Source of the DNA: Nitrospira sp.
GTDB taxonomy: Bacteria > Nitrospirota > Nitrospiria > Nitrospirales > Nitrospiraceae
Assembly: GCA_009594995.1 (NCBI GenBank)
Contig: VOPR01000015.1
Span: 156,524 to 220,523 of the forward strand
Direction: 5' to 3'
Length of the DNA stretch: 64,000 nucleotides
The translations under genes were made by a program, and so were the position numbers. The notes beneath the pieces were generated by a model that was not told where the DNA came from, ran no database searches, and was given only the letters and a program-made list of their open reading frames with translations. Shown here piece after piece: positions 18,239 through 26,345 of the stretch (position 1 is its first letter; each line of letters opens with the position of its first letter).

Positions 18239-19320
18239 AGTGAAGGAGATGATGTGAGTTGTGCTGCCATAGAGGCGGCGCCGAGCAGGGCGGTTTTATC
18301 GTTCATCACGACTTTGACCGGAATCTGGCTCATGATCCGCTTGTAGCGGCCTTTGTTTGTGAAGCCGCGCATGAACGAGCCATCCTGCAGTTTCTTCAGT
18401 AATTTTGGGGCAATGCCTCCCGCGACGTATACTCCGTCCAGCGTGAGCGCTTTCAGCGCCAGGTTGCCTGCTTCCGCACCATACACGCATGAGAATAGGT
18501 CCAGGGCCTGTGTGGCGATTTCCGCTTGGCCCTTAAGTCCGGCTTCGGCAATCTCGGCGGCCGGATTCCCCACTTTGATCTTTTCCGCCAGCCAGGTGGG
18601 CTCATTCTTTTTCGTGTCGCGCAGGTACTCATAGATGGCGTGTAGGCCGGGGCCCGACACGATACGTTCGTAACTGACGTGGAGATAACTGCCTCGTAAA
18701 TGCCGAAGTAGCTCAATCTCGCTGTCGCTGTTCGGCGCAAAGTCCGTATGTCCGCCCTCTGAGGGCATGGGGCGGTAGCGAGTTCCATCCCAGTAGAGAA
18801 TGCATTCGCCGAGGCCGGTACCTGCGGCGATCAGGGCGAGCGCCTGCTTTTTCTTCGGGGGTGTACCGGGGTTCAACACCACGATTTCATCGGGATTGAG
18901 CAGCAGGATGCCATGGGCAGTCGCTTCGAGATCATTCAAGAGACGGACGTGCGGGATGGCGAATCGCTCTGCCAGAGTGGCGCCCTCAATGACCCAGGGA
19001 AGATTGGTCGTACGGCAACGGTTGTCGATCACCGGTCCGGCCACGCCGAAGCACGCCGCCGTCAGCTTGATGGGCTCGGGGGGAGGCTCCGGTGTCTCCG
19101 TGGTTCCTTCTGCCGGCGCTTCGAGGGGCTCAGCTCCCAACTCGCCTTCCGTGGGTGACTTGGGAAGCGGGGTGCTGAGGAATTCATCGACGATGTCTTC
19201 GAGGGTCTTGTAGTCAGCACTGTGAAAACTGTCTTCGCGGACCGGCTCCACCCGCCCGGTCGTCCACTCGTACAGTGCCAAGTTGGTCTTTGTTCCGCCG
19301 ATATCGCCTGCCAGAATCAT
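18235..19320 (-). CDS. glk: glucokinase (ROK-unrelated Glk family)
   Basis: A 361-residue glucokinase that phosphorylates glucose with ATP. It starts with the phosphate-1 motif D-I-G-G-T-K-T (residues 6-12). A-A-G-T-G-L-G-E is the second phosphate-binding stretch, and E-G-G-H-T-D-F near 218 is the glucose-binding region. It is longer than typical bacterial Glk (about 320) because residues 51-84 form a Pro/Glu-rich insertion that looks disordered. It follows pgl by eight bases and overlaps rpiA by four, consistent with a sugar-phosphate operon. Confidence 0.92.
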   Translation of the reverse strand: MILAGDIGGTKTNLALYEWTTGRVEPVREDSFHSADYKTLEDIVDEFLSTPLPKSPTEGELGAEPLEAPAEGTTETPEPPPEPIKLTAACFGVAGPVIDNRCRTTNLPWVIEGATLAERFAIPHVRLLNDLEATAHGILLLNPDEIVVLNPGTPPKKKQALALIAAGTGLGECILYWDGTRYRPMPSEGGHTDFAPNSDSEIELLRHLRGSYLHVSYERIVSGPGLHAIYEYLRDTKKNEPTWLAEKIKVGNPAAEIAEAGLKGQAEIATQALDLFSCVYGAEAGNLALKALTLDGVYVAGGIAPKLLKKLQDGSFMRGFTNKGRYKRIMSQIPVKVVMNDKTALLGAASMAAQLTSSPSL

Positions 19321-19328
19321 GGTCCCTC

Positions 19329-20099
19329 TTACGATGACAAATCGCCTGTCGCCCCGGTCAATTCAGATGCGGCCGCGCGGTCAAGATACCACAACAGCCG
19401 TCCCGTCTCCGACCGAACCAGTGCTGCTGGATAGGGGGCGGGGTCGCTTGCGCGGCCCCCGGTGACAGCTTGAACGACCTTCGCCTTGTTCAGCCCGGTG
19501 ACGAGGAACAGTATCACACTCGCATGATTGATCACACCTAGGGTGAGAGTGATGCGATGGCGCGTGCCTTGGGGAGAATGACCGGGTACGACCCAGCGGG
19601 TCTGTTCCGTGACCGCCGGAGTTCCCGGAAAGAGGGAAGCCGTGTGGCCATCGTCACCCATGCCCAGTAGGACCAGGTCCAGAACCGGCCATTGGGCGGA
19701 GCGGGTGGCCGTCAGCCGGCGCAAGGTGTCTTCGTACTGAGTGGCCGCAATTTCAGGCGGGTCTTCCCCGCGTATTCGATGAACCTGGGTTGCTGGAATG
19801 CGCAGCGGTGTGAACAGCATGGTATTTGCCAGGGCGAAATTGCTGTCGGCATGGGTAGGGGGAACGGCGCGTTCATCGCCGAACAGGAAGTGCACCTTTC
19901 CCCAGTCGAGTTGCCTCGCGTATTCCGAACTCGCCAGGACGGAATAGAGGGCTTTGGGGGTCGAGCCGCCGGAGAGGGCCACAAGGAAGCGCGCGCGGTC
20001 GGCAATCGCCTGTTGGCCGAGTTGTATGAAGAGGTCTGCCGCGGCGCGGATGAGTTTTTGGGCATCAGTGAAGGTGTGTATCTCCGGTGTTCGTGGCAT
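19329..20099 (-). CDS. pgl: 6-phosphogluconolactonase
   Basis: A 256-residue enzyme of the glucosamine-6-phosphate isomerase/6-phosphogluconolactonase fold (DevB type). It hydrolyses 6-phosphogluconolactone to 6-phosphogluconate in the oxidative pentose phosphate pathway. Visible motifs are L-S-G-G-S-T-P-K (residues about 43-50), F-G-D-E-R-A-V-P-P and the L-G-M-G-D-D-G-H-T-A-S-L-F-P signature with catalytic Asp/His. It lies three bases after pgi and eight before glk. Its usual partners zwf and gnd are not in this window. Confidence 0.94.
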   Translation of the reverse strand: MPRTPEIHTFTDAQKLIRAAADLFIQLGQQAIADRARFLVALSGGSTPKALYSVLASSEYARQLDWGKVHFLFGDERAVPPTHADSNFALANTMLFTPLRIPATQVHRIRGEDPPEIAATQYEDTLRRLTATRSAQWPVLDLVLLGMGDDGHTASLFPGTPAVTEQTRWVVPGHSPQGTRHRITLTLGVINHASVILFLVTGLNKAKVVQAVTGGRASDPAPYPAALVRSETGRLLWYLDRAAASELTGATGDLSS

Positions 20100-20102
20100 C
20101 TC

Positions 20103-21806
20103 TCAACGGCGCGTGCGACGTGTTGGGCTGGTCCGTTTCTTTGCGGCGGGCTTCCGACGCGTGGTCTTGGTTGGCGTGAGGAGCGTCACGAGACTGCGGA
20201 TGGTGCGCACGGGATTGGGTCCGAGTGCAATCCGGACGGCCGGGCGCTGGTGCGTCTGCAGCGATTGAAGATCACCAATGGCTTGGGCTTGGGCCAGTGT
20301 GCCGAACGTGTAGAACTTTTCCGGGACTGGGACGTCAGGCTTCATCGTATCGACCAATTCGAGAAAGAGTCCGCTGTTTGGGCCGCCCTTGTGAAGTTGT
20401 CCGGTGGAATGCAGATAACGGGGTCCATACCCTGCCGTCGTGGCTATACGATGTCGCACCATGATGGCTTTGCGAAGTGCCCGTAACGCGACTTCAATTT
20501 GAGCGGTGGGAGTCGTGTAAGCCAGAATGGCCAGGTAACGATTCGGCGCGGTCTGTTCCAGCAACTGAGTCAACGCTTGTTTGGCTGTCAGCGACGGGAG
20601 GGAGGGGAACCGTCCCTGGGTTTGGACTTCCTTCAGGACGCGGCCCGTGTTGTCTTTGCTCTCCTGCACGTTCGGTTGGTCGAATGGATGAATCCCGAGA
20701 GCATGCCCCGCGATGGCCGTGGCGAACTCCCACCGAAAGAATTCCCCGCCGAGATCGTAGCGGTCTTTGAGATTCAAGGAGAAGACTGGGTGTCCTGCTC
20801 GCTGCAGGGCGGAGACGGTTCGATCCAGAGAGGCATTCCGATCGCCTCTCAGTCGAAGTGAAACAAACACTCGATCAGTCCCATATGCAGTCGGAGGCGC
20901 GAGGGGTTCTCCCGCCACAGGGACGAGGCCGGTTCCTTCCTTTCCGGTGCTTTCTGCAAGGAGTTGCTCGACCCAGAGTCCGAATGATGCGAGTGCGGGT
21001 GACGTAAGCAGGGTAACCTTGTCTCGGCCAGCTCTGGCCATTGCGGCCATCATCGCCCCCAGCGCCGCTCCCGGATTGTTTTTGGGCGAGGTCGTCTGAC
21101 GACAGGCTTCACGCATGGTGAGCGCACGGGTCAGGAGTTTTCCCACGTCGAGACCCAGAAGGGTGGCAGGAACCAGGCCAAAATACGAAAGGACGGAGTA
21201 CCGTCCTCCGATGTCCGGTTGGTTGGTGAAGGTACGCCAGAATCCGCGTTCGCGCGCGAGTTGCTCGAGTCCGGTGCCGGGATCGGTGATGGCGACAAAC
21301 TGCGCGCCGCCTCGATTCCCCTTGGTGTGGTGGACAAGTTCCCAGAAGTGGGCGAAGAGAGACATGACTTCGATGGTTCCGCCGGATTTACTCGCGACGA
21401 GAAACAGCGTCCGTGCCGGTTGAATGGCCTTGGTCACCTGCCGTACCCAGCCAGGCACGGTGGAGTCCAACACCCAGAGCCGGGGAGCGCCCTTCGATGC
21501 GCCGAAGGTGCAGCGCAGCACCTCGGGTCCGAGACTACTGCCTCCCATTCCGAGGAGTACGACGTCGGTCGTATGGGCTTCGCGAGCCGCTTGCGCAAAG
21601 GTCCGCAAGTCGGCGAGTCCATCCTGCATGTGGTCCAGGACCGTCAACCAGCCCAGCCTGTTATCGATTTCAGTCGGGTTTGATTTCCACAGGGTATGGT
21701 CTCGCGTCCAGATACGTTCAATGGCGTGGCTGTTTGCCAGGTCCTCGAGCGTTCGGGTGATGCCTGGACTGTCCAGAAGGGAGGATACGTTGGGGCGGAT
21801 CGGCAT
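20103..21806 (-). CDS. pgi: glucose-6-phosphate isomerase with basic C-terminal tail
   Basis: A 567-residue phosphoglucose isomerase that interconverts glucose 6-phosphate and fructose 6-phosphate. Start ATG at 21806 is preceded by a GGAAGAGAG ribosome-binding site. An upstream start at 21845 adds 13 residues without support. The sugar-phosphate motif L-L-G-M-G-G-S-S-L-G-P lies near residue 87. Length and sequence resemble the isomerase part of transaldolase/isomerase fusions rather than E. coli Pgi. The last 25 or so residues are almost all Lys, Arg, Thr, Pro and Ala, an unusual histone-like tail. It is the first gene of the pgi-pgl-glk-rpiA cluster. Confidence 0.9.
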   Translation of the reverse strand: MPIRPNVSSLLDSPGITRTLEDLANSHAIERIWTRDHTLWKSNPTEIDNRLGWLTVLDHMQDGLADLRTFAQAAREAHTTDVVLLGMGGSSLGPEVLRCTFGASKGAPRLWVLDSTVPGWVRQVTKAIQPARTLFLVASKSGGTIEVMSLFAHFWELVHHTKGNRGGAQFVAITDPGTGLEQLARERGFWRTFTNQPDIGGRYSVLSYFGLVPATLLGLDVGKLLTRALTMREACRQTTSPKNNPGAALGAMMAAMARAGRDKVTLLTSPALASFGLWVEQLLAESTGKEGTGLVPVAGEPLAPPTAYGTDRVFVSLRLRGDRNASLDRTVSALQRAGHPVFSLNLKDRYDLGGEFFRWEFATAIAGHALGIHPFDQPNVQESKDNTGRVLKEVQTQGRFPSLPSLTAKQALTQLLEQTAPNRYLAILAYTTPTAQIEVALRALRKAIMVRHRIATTAGYGPRYLHSTGQLHKGGPNSGLFLELVDTMKPDVPVPEKFYTFGTLAQAQAIGDLQSLQTHQRPAVRIALGPNPVRTIRSLVTLLTPTKTTRRKPAAKKRTSPTRRTRR

Positions 21807-21986
21807 AACACGCTCTCTTCCATAGGTGGAGGAACGAAGATGCACGTCGGCTGGTTCGTATCTTATGTAGGGGAGATCAAAAAGGCAAACCAGGAAGACT
21901 GACGCTGAGCTGAGGGTGGAGCGAGGCTACAAACTGGGGAAGTGTTGCGGACTGAGGCGCGGTTCAGGTACGCCCGGCGGAGGGCA

Positions 21987-23135
21987 CTAGGTTTCTTCTT
22001 CCTGGTCGCCCAGGTCTGCCAGCACGAGAGAGATGGAATTCTGGGATTCCAATGCGCCGACGATGTTGACCGGGGTCCCCACTGAGACCTGATCAAATAA
22101 CTGGGCGATCTGCGGATTGTCCAGCACGATGCTGCCGTACGGTTGATCCGTAATGCCTTGCGCGATGCCATGGAGTTGGATAAGCCCCGGCATGTGTTGG
22201 CTCTTGGGAATCAATCCGGCCTTTTGTGCTTCCTCAAACCGGCGCCGGTCATCGGCATTGGGATAGTCGAGAATCAGGGCTCGGAAATAGGGCGTTTGTC
22301 CCGGGCCGCGCTTGCGTTGAACGCGATATTCGCCTTCAGGGGTTGCGCCGTCCCCATAATGCTGTTTTGCCCGGATGCCTCTCGATCCCAATCGGATCGG
22401 ATAGGTCAGCGCCTTTCGACCATTCTTGTAGAGTGTCAGCACCCGGTCGGCCTTGCTGATCACAATGGCTTGTGCCCGATGTGCTCGGGACCAATCAATG
22501 GTCCTCTGTGCAGATTCACGCCAGGCTGCAATCAGATCATCATCCGCATATCGTCCCAATTCATTCGTGAGCAGGGCGGTTTGGGTCAGAATGATCTTCC
22601 CGGCACGCTCTGAGGTCTGAATCGAATGCTCGAAATGTCCCTGCTCCAGGAGCAGCCGGGCCTGCTTGACGAGTACTTCGGTTTCAACCGGGTGTTCACC
22701 CAGTACCACACGACTGCCGATGTCTCCTACTCTGGTGTTCAGCAGGCGAAGACGTTGCTCGATCTTGGCTAACTTGGTTTCGGCGCTGGTGCGCTGCGCT
22801 TGGATGCGGCTATTGACGTCAGCCACGAGCTGCGTCCCTTCAGCCTGAAGCGCTTCCAGGTCGGTTTCGAGTTCATTGTCTTCCCAGGGCCAGCGGACGA
22901 TGTTTTCTTCCGATTGGACCCGGCCTCTCAATCCGATCCACTGACGGGAGAACTTGGAATAGGCTTCGGGGGTGATGTCGGAGGCTCGAAGCGTGACGAG
23001 GTCACGGTCAATGCTTTCAATGGCCTCTACCAGCTCATCGGGGACCGTTTCGACGCACCCACCCATACTCATCGACAGCAGACCGATGAGAGAGAAGCTT
23101 GCGAGGAGGCGGCAGATCTGGTTTGGGCGGCTCAT
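21987..23135 (-). CDS. L,D-transpeptidase (YkuD) fold protein lacking the catalytic cysteine
   Basis: A 382-residue protein with a lipoprotein-like signal (lipobox S-M-G-G-C near residue 27). A helical/coiled region spans about 30-230, and a C-terminal YkuD-like domain spans about 225-365. The domain shows the conserved L-H-G (His322) and the closing V-G-T-P-V motif. The nucleophile motif normally read as H-G-C-[IV]-R is replaced by Y-G-S-I-V, with Ser335 where Cys is required. I checked the codon: it is AGC. It may therefore be inactive, act as a binding protein, or use serine. It is monocistronic by position, upstream of pgi on the same strand. Confidence 0.8.
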   Translation of the reverse strand: MSRPNQICRLLASFSLIGLLSMSMGGCVETVPDELVEAIESIDRDLVTLRASDITPEAYSKFSRQWIGLRGRVQSEENIVRWPWEDNELETDLEALQAEGTQLVADVNSRIQAQRTSAETKLAKIEQRLRLLNTRVGDIGSRVVLGEHPVETEVLVKQARLLLEQGHFEHSIQTSERAGKIILTQTALLTNELGRYADDDLIAAWRESAQRTIDWSRAHRAQAIVISKADRVLTLYKNGRKALTYPIRLGSRGIRAKQHYGDGATPEGEYRVQRKRGPGQTPYFRALILDYPNADDRRRFEEAQKAGLIPKSQHMPGLIQLHGIAQGITDQPYGSIVLDNPQIAQLFDQVSVGTPVNIVGALESQNSISLVLADLGDQEEET

Positions 23136-23373
23136 GCTAATTGTATTCTATCTTGGAGATGGTGATTCCCGCGAGTTCTTCCCGCCTTTTGCCCGCCAGC
23201 CGTGCGGCAATTTTAGCTGGCGTCCTTCCGGTCGGTGTTGCTCAGCATCCGTGGCAGACGCCACCCGACGCATGGATCATATGGATACGGTCACTGGCCC
23301 CATGCAACCGATTCCTTCTTACGCAATGTGGGTGCCAGGACTGTGAGGGGTCAAAGTGAGGGTTGATTGCCTT

Positions 23374-23568
23374 TCAGAACAAGTAGTTAGCCTGACGCAA
23401 TAGATTGCGCGCCAGGCGTTCTCCTGTGGCATCTTTGTATCTTTGGGGCAAGAGTGCCTCAAGAGAAAGCGATTCCGCTGAGCAGGCGGGACCGCAGATA
23501 CGGTAGCTTCCTTCGGCCTGGACTTTCCTCCGGCCTGTTCCCGCTTCCGAATCGGGGCGCAGATTCAT
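23374..23568 (-). CDS. putative small hypothetical protein
   Basis: A 64-codon frame starting at the ATG at 23568. An AGGAG ribosome-binding site is seven bases upstream, which favours this start over the GTG at 23574. It contains one C-G-P-A-C motif and a basic, helical C-terminal half. No family is recognised. Its start codon abuts the -35 box of the divergent rpmH promoter, an unusual arrangement. The ribosome-binding site is the only positive support. Confidence 0.4.
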   Translation of the reverse strand: MNLRPDSEAGTGRRKVQAEGSYRICGPACSAESLSLEALLPQRYKDATGERLARNLLRQANYLF

Positions 23569-23596
23569 TGACACGCTCCTGTCCCGCCCCTATAAT
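23568..23596 (+). promoter_or_regulatory. perfect-consensus sigma70 promoter for rpmH
   Basis: TTGACA (23568-23573), a 17-base spacer and TATAAT (23591-23596) give an exact match to the housekeeping sigma70 consensus. GCGGCC follows as a GC-rich discriminator. It lies 44 bases before the rpmH start codon and should be a very strong promoter for rpmH-rnpA and possibly genes beyond. Confidence 0.9.
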
Positions 23597-23640
23597 GCGG
23601 CCTCTTCATTGAAAAATGATCTCTCGACAAGGAGTGCGCA

Positions 23641-23778
23641 ATGTCGTTCACTTTTAAGCAACCTTCGAATCTCAAGCGCAAGCGGGAACATGGATTTCGG
23701 AAGCGCATGAGCACCAAGAACGGCCGCAAAGTCATCGCTCGTCGCAGAGCCAAAGGCCGCGCTCGTCTCACCGTCTGA
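23641..23778 (+). CDS. rpmH: 50S ribosomal protein L34
   Basis: A 45-residue, highly basic protein with the L34 signature: [12 protein letters not shown] near the start, then [13 protein letters not shown] and the terminal [13 protein letters not shown]. It is a component of the large ribosomal subunit. AAGGAG lies eight bases before the ATG, and a consensus promoter lies further upstream. The order rpmH-rnpA-yidD-yidC is the conserved bacterial arrangement. dnaA, often divergent from rpmH, is not beside it here. Confidence 0.97.
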   Translation: MSFTFKQPSNLKRKREHGFRKRMSTKNGRKVIARRRAKGRARLTV

Positions 23779-23954
23779 TTCCTTCCTGCCGCTAGGCAAT
23801 CTGCATGTAGGCACACATCCAGGTGGTGGGTGATAACCCTGGGTGAGAACTGTCGTCCGGGCCTGGTTGTAGAAGAACAGGGGCGACTCACAGGCGGCGC
23901 GTGAATTGTGTTCGTTTAGGCGCACGTACCTGGTAACCCGCAGGCAGGTCTGGT

Positions 23955-24323
23955 ATGACGGCAGGACAGGCGTCTGTGCCGTTTTTCTTGAAACGTAGCC
24001 GGGATATCCAGCTCATCAAGAAAAATGGACGGCGTGTTTCAACAGGATTGTTCAATCTCCAAATTAGTCCGGGCGTGCCTCAGGATGCCACGATGGGGAT
24101 TGTTATCGGACGGCGGTTTGGCACGGCAGTGCGGCGGAACCGGGCGAAACGGCTGTTTCGAGAATTGGGCCGGGCCGTTCGGCCGGATTTGGTTCCGGGA
24201 TACGCTTTTCTGGTGTTCCCGAAACGCGAGTGTTTGAATCTGCCGTTTATGGAATTACAGCAGGTATGGCGAGGCACATTGCAAAGGCAGCGGTTGGCCC
24301 GTTTTGGGGTACCCTCGTCCTGA
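23955..24323 (+). CDS. rnpA: ribonuclease P protein component
   Basis: A 122-residue basic protein that binds the RNase P RNA and helps remove the 5' leader of precursor tRNAs. The family signature [11 protein letters not shown] lies near residues 59-69. The aromatic N-terminal part F-L-K-R-S-R-D-I also matches. It lies 176 bases after rpmH and overlaps the 5' end of yidD. The RNase P RNA gene itself is not visible in this window. Confidence 0.95.
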   Translation: MTAGQASVPFFLKRSRDIQLIKKNGRRVSTGLFNLQISPGVPQDATMGIVIGRRFGTAVRRNRAKRLFRELGRAVRPDLVPGYAFLVFPKRECLNLPFMELQQVWRGTLQRQRLARFGVPSS

Positions 24324-24529
24324 GGTATCTCTGCATCGGGCTCCTGATGGTGTATCGCGCCTGCCTGTCGCCAATGCTTGGCCCGGCGTGCCGGTTTCAC
24401 CCGACTTGTTCGGTGTATGCGCAGGATGCCATCGAACGGTATGGAGTGCTCAAAGGGTTGGTGATGGCCGGTCGTCGCCTCCTGAAATGTCATCCTTTCC
24501 ATCCCGGCGGAGTGGACCCGGTACGGTAA
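24266..24529 (+). CDS. yidD: membrane protein insertion efficiency factor YidD
   Basis: An 87-residue protein from the chosen ATG at 24266, overlapping the 3' end of rnpA in another frame. The core matches YidD: Y-R-A-C-L-S-P, the C-R-F-H-P-T-C-S motif, [10 protein letters not shown] and the terminal [11 protein letters not shown]. YidD helps YidC insert proteins into the inner membrane, and the genes are adjacent as usual. The N-terminal 15 residues are longer than in many homologues, and the true start could be internal. An earlier start at 24230 seems unnecessary. Confidence 0.9.
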   Translation: MARHIAKAAVGPFWGTLVLRYLCIGLLMVYRACLSPMLGPACRFHPTCSVYAQDAIERYGVLKGLVMAGRRLLKCHPFHPGGVDPVR

Positions 24530-24575
24530 CCCTCGTGGCAACAACCCCTCAGCTTCTACTCGGTACCTAAATTTC

Positions 24576-26324
24576 ATGGAAAAGCGCGTCATTGTTTTCC
24601 TTATCATCTCTCTGACCGTCATTATCGGTTACGACTACCTGCTGAAGGGCATGGGATTGTTACCGCCCTCGGAGCCGGTGCAAGTCGCCACCACCACGGG
24701 CTCTCCGGCTGCGGCCGGCAAGTCGGCGGGATCCGATGGTGCCTTCACCGAGGCGGCGAGCCCTGCGGCCGCCAGTTCTTCAGGTTCCCCTACCCAGCCT
24801 GTGGCCTCCGATGGCGCGTCGGGAACCGCGAAAGAAGAGCAGACGATCGAGGTGGACACCGACCTGTTTAAGGCCAAGTTCAGCAATCGTGGCGCGGTGC
24901 TTAAATCCTGGGAACTGAAGCGATACACCACCGCGGCCGAGCAGGGGCCTGTGCCCGTCCAATTGGTCTACGCGGGGGGGCGCTTCAAAGGGCCGCTTAG
25001 CCTGGTGACCGGCGATCAGGCCGTCACGAGCGACCTGGGATCCGCCCTCTACCACGTGACCCAGGACCTTTCGCGGCTTGATAGTGCCCATCCCGTCGGC
25101 CATCTCACGTTCAAGTATCACGATGTCCAGCGGAATGTGGATGTTGAAAAGGAACTGACGTTTCATCATGGGTCGTATGTGGTGGACATTGCGGTTCGCA
25201 CGCAAGGTCTGACGACGCCGGTGGATGTGACCCTCGGGACCAATTTCGGCATCGTAGAGTGGGGCGAAGGCTTCATCGGCCTGATGGGCTCAGCCTCTCT
25301 GGTCGATGACAAGGTGTTGAAGGAAACGCCCGACGGCGAGGCCGAACGCAAAGGCGATGTAAAGTGGTCGGCGATTCAAGATAAGTATTTTCTCAGCGTC
25401 CTGATGCCGCAGAAGGCTTCGGCTGCCCTGGCGAAGAAAGAAGGCGACAAACTGGTATCGGCCGGAGTGCGCTTCCCTGCATCTGCGGCCGGCTCGACCA
25501 TGGCGATGCAGCTCTATGCCGGGCCCAAAGAGTACGACACCCTGAAGGGATTGAACGCCGGTCTGGAAGACACGATCGACTTCGGCTGGTTTGTGTTCGG
25601 CAGTTGGGGGCTGGTCAAGGCGGTCGCCAAGCCGATTTTCTATGTCCTCCGCTTTCTCTATGAGTTTACGCACAACTATGGTGTCACGATCATTCTCTTG
25701 ACCATGTTGATCAAGCTGATGTTTGTGCCCTTGCAGTACAAAAGCTACAAGTCGATGAAGCAGATGCAGGTCATTCAGCCCAAGGTGCTGGCCATCCAGA
25801 ATAAGTTCAAGGATGATCGCGAGCGGCTGAACAAGGAACTGATCAAGCTGTACAAGGATCATCGGGTGAATCCGGTCGGTGGCTGTCTGCCGATGGTGTT
25901 GCAGATGCCGGTCTTCGTCGCGTTGTTCAATATTCTGTATATGACGATCGATCTCCGGCAGGCCCCGTTCATGCTGTGGATCAAGGATCTCTCCGTGCAG
26001 GACCCCTATTACGTGCTGCCGATCATCATGGGTGCTACGATGGTCATTCAGCAGAAGATCACGCCGACTACGATGGATCCCACCCAGGCGAAGATCATGT
26101 TGTTCCTGCCGGTCTTCATGACGTTCTTGTTCGTGAATTTCCCCGCAGGGTTGGTCCTGTACTGGCTGACCAACAATACCCTCACGATCACACAGCAAGT
26201 CGTCACCGAGCGGTTGTTCGGGAAGAAGTGGCAAGCTGCTCCCGCGGATGTTGAGGCGGCAGCCCTGGAAGAACCGAAAGAACAAAAAAATAACGGCAAG
26301 CGGCGAAACAGTCCATCCGAGTAA
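24576..26324 (+). CDS. yidC: membrane protein insertase YidC
   Basis: A 582-residue Oxa1/YidC insertase of the Gram-negative type. A first transmembrane helix (residues 5-25) is followed by a Ser/Ala/Gly-rich linker, a large periplasmic beta domain (about 85-340) and the conserved five-helix core. The core runs from about residue 365 to 550, with N-P-V-G-G-C-L-P-M near 430. It ends in a charged cytoplasmic tail. It inserts inner-membrane proteins alone or with SecYEG. It lies in the rpmH-rnpA-yidD-yidC-mnmE cluster, 46 bases after yidD. Confidence 0.96.
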   Translation: MEKRVIVFLIISLTVIIGYDYLLKGMGLLPPSEPVQVATTTGSPAAAGKSAGSDGAFTEAASPAAASSSGSPTQPVASDGASGTAKEEQTIEVDTDLFKAKFSNRGAVLKSWELKRYTTAAEQGPVPVQLVYAGGRFKGPLSLVTGDQAVTSDLGSALYHVTQDLSRLDSAHPVGHLTFKYHDVQRNVDVEKELTFHHGSYVVDIAVRTQGLTTPVDVTLGTNFGIVEWGEGFIGLMGSASLVDDKVLKETPDGEAERKGDVKWSAIQDKYFLSVLMPQKASAALAKKEGDKLVSAGVRFPASAAGSTMAMQLYAGPKEYDTLKGLNAGLEDTIDFGWFVFGSWGLVKAVAKPIFYVLRFLYEFTHNYGVTIILLTMLIKLMFVPLQYKSYKSMKQMQVIQPKVLAIQNKFKDDRERLNKELIKLYKDHRVNPVGGCLPMVLQMPVFVALFNILYMTIDLRQAPFMLWIKDLSVQDPYYVLPIIMGATMVIQQKITPTTMDPTQAKIMLFLPVFMTFLFVNFPAGLVLYWLTNNTLTITQQVVTERLFGKKWQAAPADVEAAALEEPKEQKNNGKRRNSPSE

Positions 26325-26345
26325 ATCCACCGCAGTGGGTGCGTC

